From: Hoeflea ulvae
Lineage (GTDB): Bacteria > Pseudomonadota > Alphaproteobacteria > Rhizobiales > Rhizobiaceae
Assembly: GCF_026619435.1 (NCBI RefSeq)
Contig: NZ_JAOVZQ010000001.1
Location: 379,501-443,500 of the forward strand
Direction of reading: 5' to 3'
Length of the DNA stretch: 64,000 nt
Shown here piece by piece: positions 28,150 through 36,880 of this stretch (the stretch's first letter is position 1; the number at the start of each line of letters is the position of its first letter). The notes below the pieces were generated by a model. It was not told where the DNA came from. It saw only the letters and a program-made list of their open reading frames with translations, and made no database searches. A program made the position numbers and the translations under genes.

Positions 28150-28584
28150 TTAATCGTCGGTGACTTTGCCGCGGGCCTTCTTGATCACCCCGCGGCCGGT
28201 CTTGGCCGCCAGCCGGCGCTCCACCGAACCCCGTGTCGGGCGTGTCTTGCGCCGCGGCGGCGGCGGCGGTTCCGAGGCCTGGTCGATCAGCTCGACCAGC
28301 CGGGCGCGGGCATCGGCGCGGTTGCGCTCCTGGGTCCGGAACCGGTTGGCCTCGATGATGATGACCCCGTCCTTGGACACCCGGCTGCCGCCGAGCTTGA
28401 TGGCATTTTTCTTGACCCGGTCGACCAGCGAGGGGGAATTGCGGATGTCGAAGCGCAGCTGCACCGCGGTGGCAACCTTGTTGACATTCTGTCCGCCGGG
28501 GCCGGAGGCGCGAATGAAGCTTTCGCTGAGCTCCCAGCCGGCAATGACGATGCCGCGCGCCGCATGCAGCGGAAGCCCGCTCAT
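28150..28584 (-). CDS. arfB: Peptidyl-tRNA hydrolase ArfB (ribosome rescue)
   Basis: ArfB (YaeJ) releases peptides from ribosomes stalled on truncated mRNA without a stop codon. The release-factor GGQ motif is in [22 protein letters not shown] basic C-terminal tail ([30 protein letters not shown]) is the segment that enters the empty mRNA channel. The length, 144 aa, is typical. The start overlaps the nitroreductase stop by 4 bp (ATGA), which ties their translation. Confidence 0.93.
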   Translation of the reverse strand: MSGLPLHAARGIVIAGWELSESFIRASGPGGQNVNKVATAVQLRFDIRNSPSLVDRVKKNAIKLGGSRVSKDGVIIIEANRFRTQERNRADARARLVELIDQASEPPPPPRRKTRPTRGSVERRLAAKTGRGVIKKARGKVTDD

Positions 28585-29258
28585 GGCGAAGTCTTCCAGT
28601 ACAGCACGTCCTGCTCGGGTTTGCGGCTGATTGCCGGCACCCTTGCGCCTTCAGCCGGATGCCCGACGACCAGCAGCACCAGCGGCTTTTCATTCTCCGG
28701 CCGGCCGCAGATCTGGTTGAGAAATCCCATCGGTGACGGCGTGTGCGTCAGCGTTGCCAGCCCGGCGCTGTGCAGGCTGGTGATCAGGATTCCGATGGCG
28801 ATCGAGACAGATTCGGTCACATAATAATGCTTGATCTTGCGGCCTTCGGCGTCCGTCCCCCAGCGTTGCGCGAAGATGGCGATCAGCCAGGGGGCCGTCT
28901 CCAGGAACGGTTTTTCCGAATCGGTGCCCAGATGGGACAAGGCGTCCAGCCATTGCGGGCCGGCGCGGCCGGCATAAAAGGCGCGCTCTTCTTCCTCCGC
29001 TGCCAGGCGGATGGCGCGTTTGGTGTCGGGATCGCCGATGGCGACGAAACTCCAGGGCTGCTGATTGGCGCCCGAGGGTGCGGTTGCCGCGGCGCGAACC
29101 GCAAGCCGGATGATCTCCGGGTCGACCGGCTCGGGCGAGAAATCCCGCACGGTCCGGCGCTTCTGCATCAGCTCGAGGAATTCTTCCGACCTTGCCTGCA
29201 TCTCGGGCCCGGAAACCCGCAAGGGCGAAAGTTCGATTGTCTCGGCCGTTTTGGCCAT
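28581..29258 (-). CDS. Nitroreductase family oxidoreductase
   Basis: FMN-dependent nitroreductase fold, 225 aa. The FMN-binding N-terminal block is [15 protein letters not shown], followed by [20 protein letters not shown] and, near the C-terminus, [16 protein letters not shown]. The tail [16 protein letters not shown] resembles the iodotyrosine-deiodinase-like branch, but the substrate cannot be told from sequence. It lies downstream of pckA, separated by a GC-rich hairpin, and is coupled to arfB. Confidence 0.87.
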   Translation of the reverse strand: MAKTAETIELSPLRVSGPEMQARSEEFLELMQKRRTVRDFSPEPVDPEIIRLAVRAAATAPSGANQQPWSFVAIGDPDTKRAIRLAAEEEERAFYAGRAGPQWLDALSHLGTDSEKPFLETAPWLIAIFAQRWGTDAEGRKIKHYYVTESVSIAIGILITSLHSAGLATLTHTPSPMGFLNQICGRPENEKPLVLLVVGHPAEGARVPAISRKPEQDVLYWKTSP

Positions 29259-29302
29259 GGCGCCTGTCTCCTGCAGCGGACCTGATCGGGCAGAAAATGC
29301 GC

Positions 29303-29333
29303 GACCGGCCCCGTCGGGTCAACGGGGCCGGTC
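29303..29333 (-). terminator. GC-rich hairpin between pckA and the nitroreductase gene
   Basis: GACCGGCCCCGT pairs perfectly with ACGGGGCCGGTC over 12 bp with a 7-base loop, 27 bp after the pckA stop on the minus strand. A short run of T follows only after six bases, so it is a plausible but imperfect intrinsic terminator of pckA. Confidence 0.55.
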
Positions 29334-29359
29334 AAAATCAGCGCTCGAAAGCGGCGGGA

Positions 29360-30973
29360 CTACTCTGCCGCGGTCTTGAACCCGGGCGCGGCATCGAGCA
29401 CCGAGCCGTCGACATGGGTTTCGAACTTGGCGAAGTTGTCGATGAACATGTTCACCAGACGGTCGGCCGAAGCGTCGTAGCCGGTCTTGTCGGCCCAGGT
29501 CGAGCGCGGGTCGAGGATCGCGGTATCGACACCGTCGACCGCAACCGGCACGGCGAAGCCGAAATTGGCGTCGGTGCGAAAATCGGCCTTTTCAAGCGAG
29601 CCGTCCAGCGCTGCCGACAGCAGCGCCCGGGTTGCCTTGATCGGCATGCGCTGGCCGGTGCCATAGGCGCCGCCGGTCCAGCCAGTGTTGACCAGCCAGC
29701 AGGTGACATTGTGGTCATGGATTAGCCGGCGCAGCAGATTTCCGTATTCGGACGGGTGGCGCGGCATGAACGGGGCGCCGAAACAGGTCGAAAACGTCGC
29801 TTCGGGTTCGGTCACGCCCTTTTCGGTGCCGGCCACCTTGGCGGTGTAGCCCGACAGGAAGTGATACATCGCCTGTTCCGGCGTCAGCCTGGCAATCGGC
29901 GGCATCACGCCGAAGGCATCCGCAGTCAGCATGATGATGTTGCGCGGATGGCCGGAACGGCCGCTCTCGCTGGCATTGGGGATGAAATGCAGCGGATAGG
30001 CACAGCGGGTGTTTTCGGTCAGCGAGCCGTCATGAAAATCCGGGACCCGGTTCTCGTCCAGAACCACATTTTCCAGAACCGTGCCGAAACGCTCGGTGGT
30101 GCCGAAGATTTCAGGCTCGGCCTCGCGCGACAACCGAATGGTTTTGGCGTAGCAGCCGCCTTCGAAATTGAACACGCCATGCTCGCCCCAGCCATGCTCG
30201 TCGTCGCCGATCAGGGTGCGCTTCGGGTCGGCCGACAGCGTCGTCTTGCCGGTGCCGGACAGGCCGAAAAACACCGCGGTGTCCTGCTCGGGGCCGACAT
30301 TTGCCGAACAATGCATCGGCATCACATTTTGTGCCGGCAGCAGGTAGTTGAGCACGGTGAAGACCGATTTCTTCATCTCGCCGGCATAGGAGGTGCCGCC
30401 GATCAGAACGAGGCCCTTGTCGAGATTGACCGCAATCACCGTTTCGGAACGGCAGCCGTGGCGCGCCGGATCGGCCTGGAAGGACGGCAGGTTGATGATG
30501 GTCAGCTGTGGCGCGAAATTCTTGAGCTTCTCGCGATCCGGGCGGATCAGCAGATTGCGGATGAACAGGGCGTGCCAGGCATATTCGGTGATGATCCGGG
30601 AATTGAGCGCATAGTCCTCGTCCGCGCCGCCGACCAGATCCTGAACAAACAGTTCCTTGTCGGTGACATGGGCCAGCATGTCGGCATGCAGCCTGTCAAA
30701 GGCGTCAGGCGACATCGGCTTGTTGTTGTCCCACCAGATCTGGTTCTCGGTCGTCGCATCCCGGACCACGAACTTGTCCTTGGCCGACCGGCCGGTGTGC
30801 TGGCCGGTCAGTGCCCGCAGCGCGCCGTGTGCCGTCAGCGTGGCTTCGCCGCGCGCAACCGCGATCTCGACCAGCTCGGCTTCACCGGTATTGTACCGCA
30901 CCAGTCCTGTCGTGGTCAGGCCGGAGAGGCCGTTTTCGGCCGACGGATCATGCACTCCCAAATCCACAGTCAT
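29360..30973 (-). CDS. pckA: Phosphoenolpyruvate carboxykinase (ATP)
   Basis: PckA converts oxaloacetate and ATP to PEP, CO2 and ADP, the entry to gluconeogenesis. The kinase-1a P-loop [15 protein letters not shown] and the ATP-type block [23 protein letters not shown] are present, with [13 protein letters not shown] further on. The length, 537 aa, is normal for the ATP form. Together with ppsR in this window it points to growth on organic acids. It is divergent from chvI across about 345 bp; in Agrobacterium pckA has the same neighbour. Confidence 0.97.
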   Translation of the reverse strand: MTVDLGVHDPSAENGLSGLTTTGLVRYNTGEAELVEIAVARGEATLTAHGALRALTGQHTGRSAKDKFVVRDATTENQIWWDNNKPMSPDAFDRLHADMLAHVTDKELFVQDLVGGADEDYALNSRIITEYAWHALFIRNLLIRPDREKLKNFAPQLTIINLPSFQADPARHGCRSETVIAVNLDKGLVLIGGTSYAGEMKKSVFTVLNYLLPAQNVMPMHCSANVGPEQDTAVFFGLSGTGKTTLSADPKRTLIGDDEHGWGEHGVFNFEGGCYAKTIRLSREAEPEIFGTTERFGTVLENVVLDENRVPDFHDGSLTENTRCAYPLHFIPNASESGRSGHPRNIIMLTADAFGVMPPIARLTPEQAMYHFLSGYTAKVAGTEKGVTEPEATFSTCFGAPFMPRHPSEYGNLLRRLIHDHNVTCWLVNTGWTGGAYGTGQRMPIKATRALLSAALDGSLEKADFRTDANFGFAVPVAVDGVDTAILDPRSTWADKTGYDASADRLVNMFIDNFAKFETHVDGSVLDAAPGFKTAAE

Positions 30974-31318
30974 CCCGGATTTCCTTTTTGCTCAAACGCG
31001 GGCCAAGTTCAAATTTGGCCGGACCATAGGGGCGAGGATTTCAAAAAACAACATGCGGATCAAAGAAACATTAATGAAAACAAAGTATTAATCGATTTAA
31101 AAAATCAAGTATTCGTTTAAATCGGTTCAATCCGGCTTTGCCGCGGGACAGGCCGGAATGAGAGAATGACACTGAAGGGGATCTGTGCCACATTTTGTTC
31201 TCACTTTATCCTCATGGACGTGGCGGCGGGATTTTGGCGATGACGCGACAACGCGGCTGACCCGGAGAAGCGGGGGCACTTCCTGGAGGCGTGCTTGACT
31301 ATGATGGAGACGACAGAC
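30974..31318. promoter_or_regulatory. Divergent pckA / chvI control region
   Basis: No gene is visible in these 345 bp. Two inverted repeats stand out: GGCCAA (31001-31006) with TTGGCC (31015-31020), and CGATTTAAA (31093-31101) with TTTAAATCG (31116-31124). Around them is an AT-rich block (about 31040-31125) unlike the surrounding GC-rich DNA. The first lies just upstream of pckA. Promoters for both genes are expected here, but I cannot assign boxes with confidence. Confidence 0.45.
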
Positions 31319-32035
31319 ATGCAGACAATCGCGCTCGTCGACGATGATCGCAACATCTTGACCTCGGTTTCGATTGCACTCGAAACCGAAGGCTATCGTG
31401 TTGAAACCTACACCGATGGCGCCTCCGCACTGGATGGCCTGCTGGCGCGGCCTCCGCAACTGGCGATCTTCGACATCAAGATGCCGCGGATGGACGGCAT
31501 GGAGCTTTTGCGCCGCCTGCGCCAGAAGTCCGATATTCCGGTGATCTTTCTCACTTCCAAGGATGAGGAGATCGATGAGCTGTTCGGCCTCAAGATGGGC
31601 GCCGATGATTTCATCACCAAGCCGTTCTCTCAGCGCCTGCTGGTCGAGCGGGTCAAGGCGGTTCTGCGCCGCGCCGCCAATCGCGAGGCTGCCGCAGCCA
31701 CGCCGGGCCGCGCCGCTACCACGCCGACCAAGTCGCTGGAGCGTGGCAATCTGGTCATGGACCAGGAACGCCACACCTGCACCTGGAAGAATGAAGCCGT
31801 GACCCTGACCGTCACCGAATTCCTGATCCTGCAGTCGCTGGCCCAGCGGCCTGGCGTGGTCAAGAGCCGCGACGCGCTGATGGACGCCGCCTATGACGAA
31901 CAGGTCTATGTTGACGACCGCACCATCGACAGCCATATCAAGCGGCTTCGCAAGAAGTTCAAAATGGTCGATGATGATTTCGACATGATCGAAACCCTCT
32001 ACGGGGTTGGCTACCGGTTCAGGGAGGCCGCGTGA
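31319..32035 (+). CDS. chvI: Two-component response regulator ChvI
   Basis: ChvI is the OmpR-type regulator paired with ChvG that controls envelope, acid and host-interaction genes in rhizobia. The receiver domain has the acidic pair VDDD, the phospho-acceptor Asp52 in [10 protein letters not shown] and the TS-K pair in FLTSKDEE. A winged-helix domain follows, ending in [11 protein letters not shown] start at [10 protein letters not shown] (238 aa), the family N-terminus, with GGAG upstream; an in-frame ATG eight codons earlier is possible. ChvG follows 45 bp on. Confidence 0.96.
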   Translation: MQTIALVDDDRNILTSVSIALETEGYRVETYTDGASALDGLLARPPQLAIFDIKMPRMDGMELLRRLRQKSDIPVIFLTSKDEEIDELFGLKMGADDFITKPFSQRLLVERVKAVLRRAANREAAAATPGRAATTPTKSLERGNLVMDQERHTCTWKNEAVTLTVTEFLILQSLAQRPGVVKSRDALMDAAYDEQVYVDDRTIDSHIKRLRKKFKMVDDDFDMIETLYGVGYRFREAA

Positions 32036-32080
32036 CCGGCATTTTCCTGAAGGCCGGCTGCAGGATGTGGCACATGCGGC

Positions 32081-33865
32081 ATGGCGACTGATACAGATGA
32101 CAGGGCCGTTGGCGAGGACGAAGTCCCGCCCGGGCTTCGGCGTTCGAAAGGCCGGATCCATCCGGTGACGCTGGTGCGCCGGATGTTCGGCAATCTCATT
32201 TTTTCGAGCCTGACCCGCCGCATCCTGTTTCTCAACCTGGCGGCGCTGATCGTGCTGGTGTCGGGGATCCTATATCTCAACCAGTTTCGCGAGGGGCTGA
32301 TCGATGCTCGCGTCGAGAGCCTGCTGACCCAGGGCGAGATCATCGCCGGCGCGGTTGCGGCCTCCGCCTCGGTCGACACCAATTCGATCACCATCGATCC
32401 CGAAAAGCTTTTGGAACTTCAGGCCGGGCAGAGCATCTCGCCGTCCAATTCCAACGAGAATCTCGATTTTCCCATCAATCCGGAGCGCGTCGCCCCGGTG
32501 CTGCGGCGCTTGATTTCGCCGACCCGCACCCGCGCCCGCATCTATGATGACGACGCCAGCCTGATCCTCGATTCGCGCTATCTCTACACCAGCGGCCAGG
32601 TGCTGCGCTACGATCTGCCGCCGGCCGAAACCCCGCCCTTCAGCCTGACCGAGACGGTCTCGAGCTGGTTCAACCGCTTCTTCCAGCGCCGCGACCTGCC
32701 GCTGTATCGCGAGCCGCCCGGCGCCGACGGATCGATCTATCCCGAGGTGATGAACGCACTGACCGGCGGCCGCGGCGCGGTGGTGCGGGTCACCGACAAG
32801 GGCGAGCTGATCGTTTCGGTGGCCGTGCCGGTGCAGCGCTTCCGTGCGGTTCTCGGTGTCCTGCTGCTGTCGACCCAGGCCGGAGACATCGACAAGATCG
32901 TCCATGCCGAACGCATGGCCATCTTCCGGGTGTTCGGCGTTGCGGCCATGGTCAATATCGTTCTGTCGCTGCTGCTGGCCAGCACCATCGCGACGCCGCT
33001 ACGGCGGCTGTCGGCGGCGGCCGTAAGGGTGCGCCGCGGCGCCAAGGCACGCGAGGAAATCCCGGATTTCTCCGACCGCCAGGACGAGATCGGCAATCTG
33101 TCGGTGGCGCTGCGCGGCATGACCAATGCGCTGTATGACCGGATCGCGGCAATCGAGAGCTTTGCGGCCGATGTCAGCCACGAACTCAAGAACCCGCTGA
33201 CCTCGCTGCGCAGTGCCGTCGAAACCCTGCCGCGGGTGCGCAATGAACAGTCCCGCAAGCGGCTGATGGATGTCATCCAGCATGATGTGCGGCGCATGGA
33301 CCGGTTGATCAGCGATATTTCCGATGCCTCCCGGCTGGATGCCGAACTGGCGCGCCAGGATGGCGTCGGCGTCGACATGCGGGTTCTGCTGACCGATATG
33401 GTCAGCATCGCGAGGCAGGTGCGTGCCGGCAGCAAGGCGGTCGCCATCGATCTGAAGATCAGCAAGTCCAATGCCGGAAAATCCGCCTTCACCGTGCTTG
33501 GCCATGACCTCCGGCTGGGTCAGGTCATCACCAACCTGATCGAGAACGCCCGCTCCTTCGTGCCCGAAACCGGCGGACATATCGCCGTGACCCTGAGCCG
33601 GCGTCGCGGCATGGTCGAGGTGGTAATCGAGGACAACGGCCCCGGGATCCGCGCCGAAGTGATCGAGCGGGTCTTCGAGCGGTTCTACACCGACCGTCCC
33701 GACGGCGAGGATTTTGGCCAGAATTCCGGCCTCGGCCTGTCGATCAGCCGTCAGATCATCGAAGCCCATGGCGGCACGCTTATTGCCGAGAACATTCCTG
33801 GCGAAGCCGCGGGCACATGGGCCGGCGCGCGCTTCATCATCAAGCTTCCGGCGGAAACCCCATGA
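32081..33865 (+). CDS. chvG: Sensor histidine kinase ChvG
   Basis: ChvG (ExoS) is the membrane kinase for ChvI. Two membrane segments, about residues 48-68 and 282-305, flank a periplasmic domain of about 210 residues. A HAMP linker follows, then the dimerisation H-box FAADVSHELKNPLTS with His367, and the ATPase N, G1 and G2 boxes (NLIENARSF, EDNGPGI, GLGLSISRQIIEAHGG). The length is 594 aa. The stop overlaps the hprK start (ATGA). In related bacteria a periplasmic ExoR protein inhibits it; exoR is not in this window. Confidence 0.96.
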   Translation: MATDTDDRAVGEDEVPPGLRRSKGRIHPVTLVRRMFGNLIFSSLTRRILFLNLAALIVLVSGILYLNQFREGLIDARVESLLTQGEIIAGAVAASASVDTNSITIDPEKLLELQAGQSISPSNSNENLDFPINPERVAPVLRRLISPTRTRARIYDDDASLILDSRYLYTSGQVLRYDLPPAETPPFSLTETVSSWFNRFFQRRDLPLYREPPGADGSIYPEVMNALTGGRGAVVRVTDKGELIVSVAVPVQRFRAVLGVLLLSTQAGDIDKIVHAERMAIFRVFGVAAMVNIVLSLLLASTIATPLRRLSAAAVRVRRGAKAREEIPDFSDRQDEIGNLSVALRGMTNALYDRIAAIESFAADVSHELKNPLTSLRSAVETLPRVRNEQSRKRLMDVIQHDVRRMDRLISDISDASRLDAELARQDGVGVDMRVLLTDMVSIARQVRAGSKAVAIDLKISKSNAGKSAFTVLGHDLRLGQVITNLIENARSFVPETGGHIAVTLSRRRGMVEVVIEDNGPGIRAEVIERVFERFYTDRPDGEDFGQNSGLGLSISRQIIEAHGGTLIAENIPGEAAGTWAGARFIIKLPAETP

Positions 33866-34332
33866 GCTCGGTGTCGGCCGTTTCGGGTGAAAGCTTTCAC
33901 GCCACGGCGATCATCTCGGGCGCCACCGGCGTGCTGTTTCTTGGGCCGTCCGGGTCGGGCAAGAGTGCGGTGGCCTTTGCCTGCCTCAACGCCACCATTG
34001 CCCGCGGCTGGAATGCGGCGCTTGTCGCCGACGACCAGACCATCCTGACGGCCGGTGCGGGGCGCTGCATCGCCTCCTGCCCGCCGCCGATCCAGGGTCT
34101 TCTGGAATTGCGCGGCACCGGTATCGTCGCCATGCGCCGCTCGGAACGGGCGGTCATGCACCTTGCCGTGGCGCTCACCGAGCGCTCCTCCGAGACCCGT
34201 TCGCCGCCGGAATCTGAAACCTTTTCGTGTGGCGATGCATCGCTGCCACTCATGCGACTGTGGCACGATGGCACAAGCGATCCGCTGGACTACCTGATTG
34301 CCAGCCGCCCGGAGCTGTTTTTCAGCCGCTGA
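33862..34332 (+). CDS. hprK: HPr kinase/phosphorylase, short alphaproteobacterial form
   Basis: HprK phosphorylates a serine on HPr. The Walker A motif GPSGSGKS is at residues 28-35, and LLELRGTGIVAM is the HprK signature. The length, 156 aa, is only the C-terminal catalytic half of the Firmicute enzyme, as usual in alphaproteobacteria. It is translationally coupled to chvG and followed, after about 155 bp, by EIIA-Man and HPr genes. The kinase and its HPr substrate thus lie together with a two-component system. Confidence 0.93.
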   Translation: MSSVSAVSGESFHATAIISGATGVLFLGPSGSGKSAVAFACLNATIARGWNAALVADDQTILTAGAGRCIASCPPPIQGLLELRGTGIVAMRRSERAVMHLAVALTERSSETRSPPESETFSCGDASLPLMRLWHDGTSDPLDYLIASRPELFFSR

Positions 34333-34487
34333 GACCGCCGCCGGAACAATTTGCTGCATTTGTGATGTTTTTTGGCTTGAACTTCGCCTGCATCTGTCCA
34401 AGATGATTTTTTCAAACAGTGCGTAACTGTCAAGCAATCAGCGTGCTCGACGATAAATCGGATTGACCGCATGCTGCTGGAGGCAAA

Positions 34488-34889
34488 ATGATCGGATTGG
34501 TGCTTGTCACCCATGGCAAGCTCGCCGAGGAATTTCGGCATGCGCTTGAACACGTGGTTGGACCGCAAACCGCGCTTGAGACAGTCTGCATCGGGCCCGA
34601 GGATGACATGGACCAGCGCAGGCTGGACATTGTCGGAGCGGTGTCACGGGTCGAAAGCGGCGACGGCGTCATCATCCTTACCGACATGTTTGGCGGCACC
34701 CCCTCCAACCTGTCGATATCGGTGATGGATTCCGACCGCATCGATGTCATCGCCGGGGTCAATCTGCCGATGCTGATCAAGCTGGCAGGCGTGCGCGGAT
34801 CGAACGACATGAAAAAGGCGCTTGCCGATGCGCAGGATGCCGGGCGCAAATACATCAATGTTGCAAGCCGTCTGTTGACCGGAAAATGA
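34488..34889 (+). CDS. manX: PTS EIIA component, mannose family
   Basis: Soluble EIIA-Man domain, 133 aa. The phospho-acceptor histidine is His9 in GLVLVTHGKLAEEF, and ILTDMFGGTPSNLSISV is a family block. No sugar permease is nearby, which suggests a regulatory rather than transport role. A strong Shine-Dalgarno (GGAGG) sits five or six bases before the ATG. It overlaps ptsH by 4 bp. Confidence 0.93.
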   Translation: MIGLVLVTHGKLAEEFRHALEHVVGPQTALETVCIGPEDDMDQRRLDIVGAVSRVESGDGVIILTDMFGGTPSNLSISVMDSDRIDVIAGVNLPMLIKLAGVRGSNDMKKALADAQDAGRKYINVASRLLTGK

Positions 34890-35173
34890 CAGCAGTTTCT
34901 CTCCTCAAGTCGCGAACCCTGGAAATCGTCAACAAGCGCGGCCTGCATGCCCGGGCCTCGGCCAAGTTCGTCCAGACCGTCGAGCGCTACGACGCCACGG
35001 TAAGGGTGACCCGCGAAGGCTCCACCGTCGGCGGAACCTCGATCATGGGCCTGATGATGCTCGCCGCCAGTCCCGGCTGTTCGATCATGGTGGAGGCCGA
35101 GGGCCGCCAGGCCGACGAGGTGCTCGACGCGATCGAGACTCTGGTCGCCAACCGCTTCGGCGAAGAAGCCTGA
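34886..35173 (+). CDS. ptsH: Phosphocarrier protein HPr
   Basis: HPr relays phosphate between EI and EIIA proteins. The active-site histidine is His21 in KRGLHARASAKFV, and the regulatory serine of HprK is Ser52 in GGTSIMGLMML. The length, 95 aa, is slightly longer than typical HPr. The start overlaps the EIIA gene by ATGA. EI (ptsP or ptsI) is not in the window. Confidence 0.95.
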   Translation: MTAVSLLKSRTLEIVNKRGLHARASAKFVQTVERYDATVRVTREGSTVGGTSIMGLMMLAASPGCSIMVEAEGRQADEVLDAIETLVANRFGEEA

Positions 35174-35183
35174 TCATTCTCAC

Positions 35184-35199
35184 ATAAAGACATCTTTAT
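35184..35199. promoter_or_regulatory. Perfect palindrome upstream of ahcY, candidate operator
   Basis: ATAAAGA and TCTTTAT form perfect arms around a 2-bp centre, 91 bp before the ahcY start. The position and symmetry suit a repressor site. An ArsR-type SAM/SAH-responsive regulator of the methionine cycle (SahR-like) is a candidate from what I recall of related genomes, but no regulator gene is present here. Confidence 0.5.
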
Positions 35200-35290
35200 A
35201 TCATATTGCCAGCATGGGCGTTTCCTGCTATGGCACCGCCCATGCAATCCAGTCTGTCCCGTCTGGATCTCAAAACCTTTGGAAAACTCT

Positions 35291-36688
35291 ATGTCCGAAA
35301 CCCAAGATTACATCGTCGCCAATATTGCCCTCGCCGATTTCGGCCGCAAGGAGCTTGATATTGCCGAAACGGAAATGCCCGGCCTGATGTCGCTGCGCGC
35401 GGAATATGGCGCACAGCAGCCCCTGAAGGGCGCGCGCATCGTCGGTTCGCTGCACATGACCATCCAGACCGCCGTGCTGATCGAAACCCTGGTCGCCCTG
35501 GGCGCCGATGTCCGCTGGGCCTCGTGCAACATCTATTCCACCCAGGACCATGCGGCGGCAGCCATTGCAGCCAGCGGCGTTCCGGTTTTCGCCATCAAGG
35601 GACAGAGCCTTGTCGAGCATTGGGATTACCTCGACCGGTCGTTCCAGTTCCCCGACGGCGCCAACATGATCCTCGACGATGGCGGCGACGCCACGCTCTA
35701 CATCCTGCTGGGCGCACGCGTTGAAGCCGGTGAAACCAGCCTGCTCGACGTTGCCAGCTCGGAAGAGGAAGAGGCCATCTTCGCGCAGATCAAGAAGCGC
35801 ATGAAGCAGAGCCCCGGCTGGTTCACCAAGACCCGCGATGCCATCAAGGGCGTGTCGGAAGAAACCACCACCGGCGTGCACCGCCTCTATGACCTGCAGA
35901 AAAAGGGCCTGCTGCCCTTCCCGGCCTTCAACGTCAATGATTCGGTCACCAAGTCGAAATTCGACAACAAGTATGGCTGCAAGGAAAGCCTGGTTGACGG
36001 CATCCGTCGCGCCACCGACACCATGATGGCCGGCAAGGTTGCCGTCGTCTGCGGTTACGGCGATGTCGGCAAGGGCTCTGCGGCTTCGCTGCGCGGCGCC
36101 GGCGCCCGCGTCAAGGTCACGGAAGTCGATCCGATCTGCGCCCTGCAGGCGGCCATGGACGGCTTCGAGGTCGTGCTGCTCGAGGATGTGGTCCAGTCGG
36201 CCGACATCTTCGTCACCACCACCGGCAACAAGGACGTGATCCGTCTCGAGCACATGCGCGAGATGAAGGACATGGCCATCGTCGGCAATATCGGCCATTT
36301 CGACAATGAAATTCAGGTCGCTGCGCTGAGAAACCACAAATGGACCAACATCAAGGATCAGGTCGACATGATCGAGATGCCGTCAGGCAATCGCATGATC
36401 CTGCTGAGTCAGGGCCGGCTTCTCAACCTGGGCAATGCCACCGGTCACCCGAGCTTCGTCATGTCGGCGTCCTTCACCAACCAGGTGCTGGCGCAGATCG
36501 AGCTCTGGACCAGGGGCGAGCAGTACCAGAACGAGGTCTATGTATTGCCCAAGCATCTCGATGAAAAAGTCGCGCGCCTGCATCTCGACAAGATCGGCGC
36601 CAAGTTGACCCAGTTGAAAACCGAACAGGCCGATTATATCGGCGTGTCGGTTGAAGGTCCGTTCAAGCCGGAACACTACCGGTACTAA
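35291..36688 (+). CDS. ahcY: S-adenosylhomocysteine hydrolase
   Basis: AhcY splits S-adenosylhomocysteine into adenosine and homocysteine, recycling the product of SAM-dependent methylation. The bound NAD site is [22 protein letters not shown], and the catalytic block around the conserved lysine/aspartate is [17 protein letters not shown]. It ends in the family C-terminus [10 protein letters not shown]. The length is 465 aa from ATG 35291, with GGAA seven bases upstream; an upstream TTG is in frame but not needed. Its leader carries a perfect palindrome, and a terminator follows. Confidence 0.97.
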   Translation: MSETQDYIVANIALADFGRKELDIAETEMPGLMSLRAEYGAQQPLKGARIVGSLHMTIQTAVLIETLVALGADVRWASCNIYSTQDHAAAAIAASGVPVFAIKGQSLVEHWDYLDRSFQFPDGANMILDDGGDATLYILLGARVEAGETSLLDVASSEEEEAIFAQIKKRMKQSPGWFTKTRDAIKGVSEETTTGVHRLYDLQKKGLLPFPAFNVNDSVTKSKFDNKYGCKESLVDGIRRATDTMMAGKVAVVCGYGDVGKGSAASLRGAGARVKVTEVDPICALQAAMDGFEVVLLEDVVQSADIFVTTTGNKDVIRLEHMREMKDMAIVGNIGHFDNEIQVAALRNHKWTNIKDQVDMIEMPSGNRMILLSQGRLLNLGNATGHPSFVMSASFTNQVLAQIELWTRGEQYQNEVYVLPKHLDEKVARLHLDKIGAKLTQLKTEQADYIGVSVEGPFKPEHYRY

Positions 36689-36718
36689 TATTTCCGGCAG
36701 TACCCACAAGATATTGAG

Positions 36719-36750
36719 AACGCATCCTTGACAACAGGGGTGCGTTTTCT
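36719..36750 (+). terminator. Intrinsic terminator after ahcY
   Basis: A 9-bp stem (AACGCATCC with GGGTGCGTT, one G-U pair) with a 10-base loop is followed by a T-rich tract. It lies 30 bp after the ahcY stop. Confidence 0.82.
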
Positions 36751-36880
36751 TTTTCCGCTTCGTCCCCTTCACCGTGATTCGCGAAGCAGGTATGTTTTGG
36801 ACATTGATTCGTTTTGCGTTGTGGCGGCGCGAAAACGGATCGGCGATGTCTTGTCAAACATGCGACGAGGGGACTGCGGC

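Noticed and set aside
35174..35290. SAM or SAH riboswitch before ahcY
   Set aside because: The leader is only 117 bp, and besides the operator-like palindrome I cannot draw the conserved helices of a known SAM or SAH aptamer.
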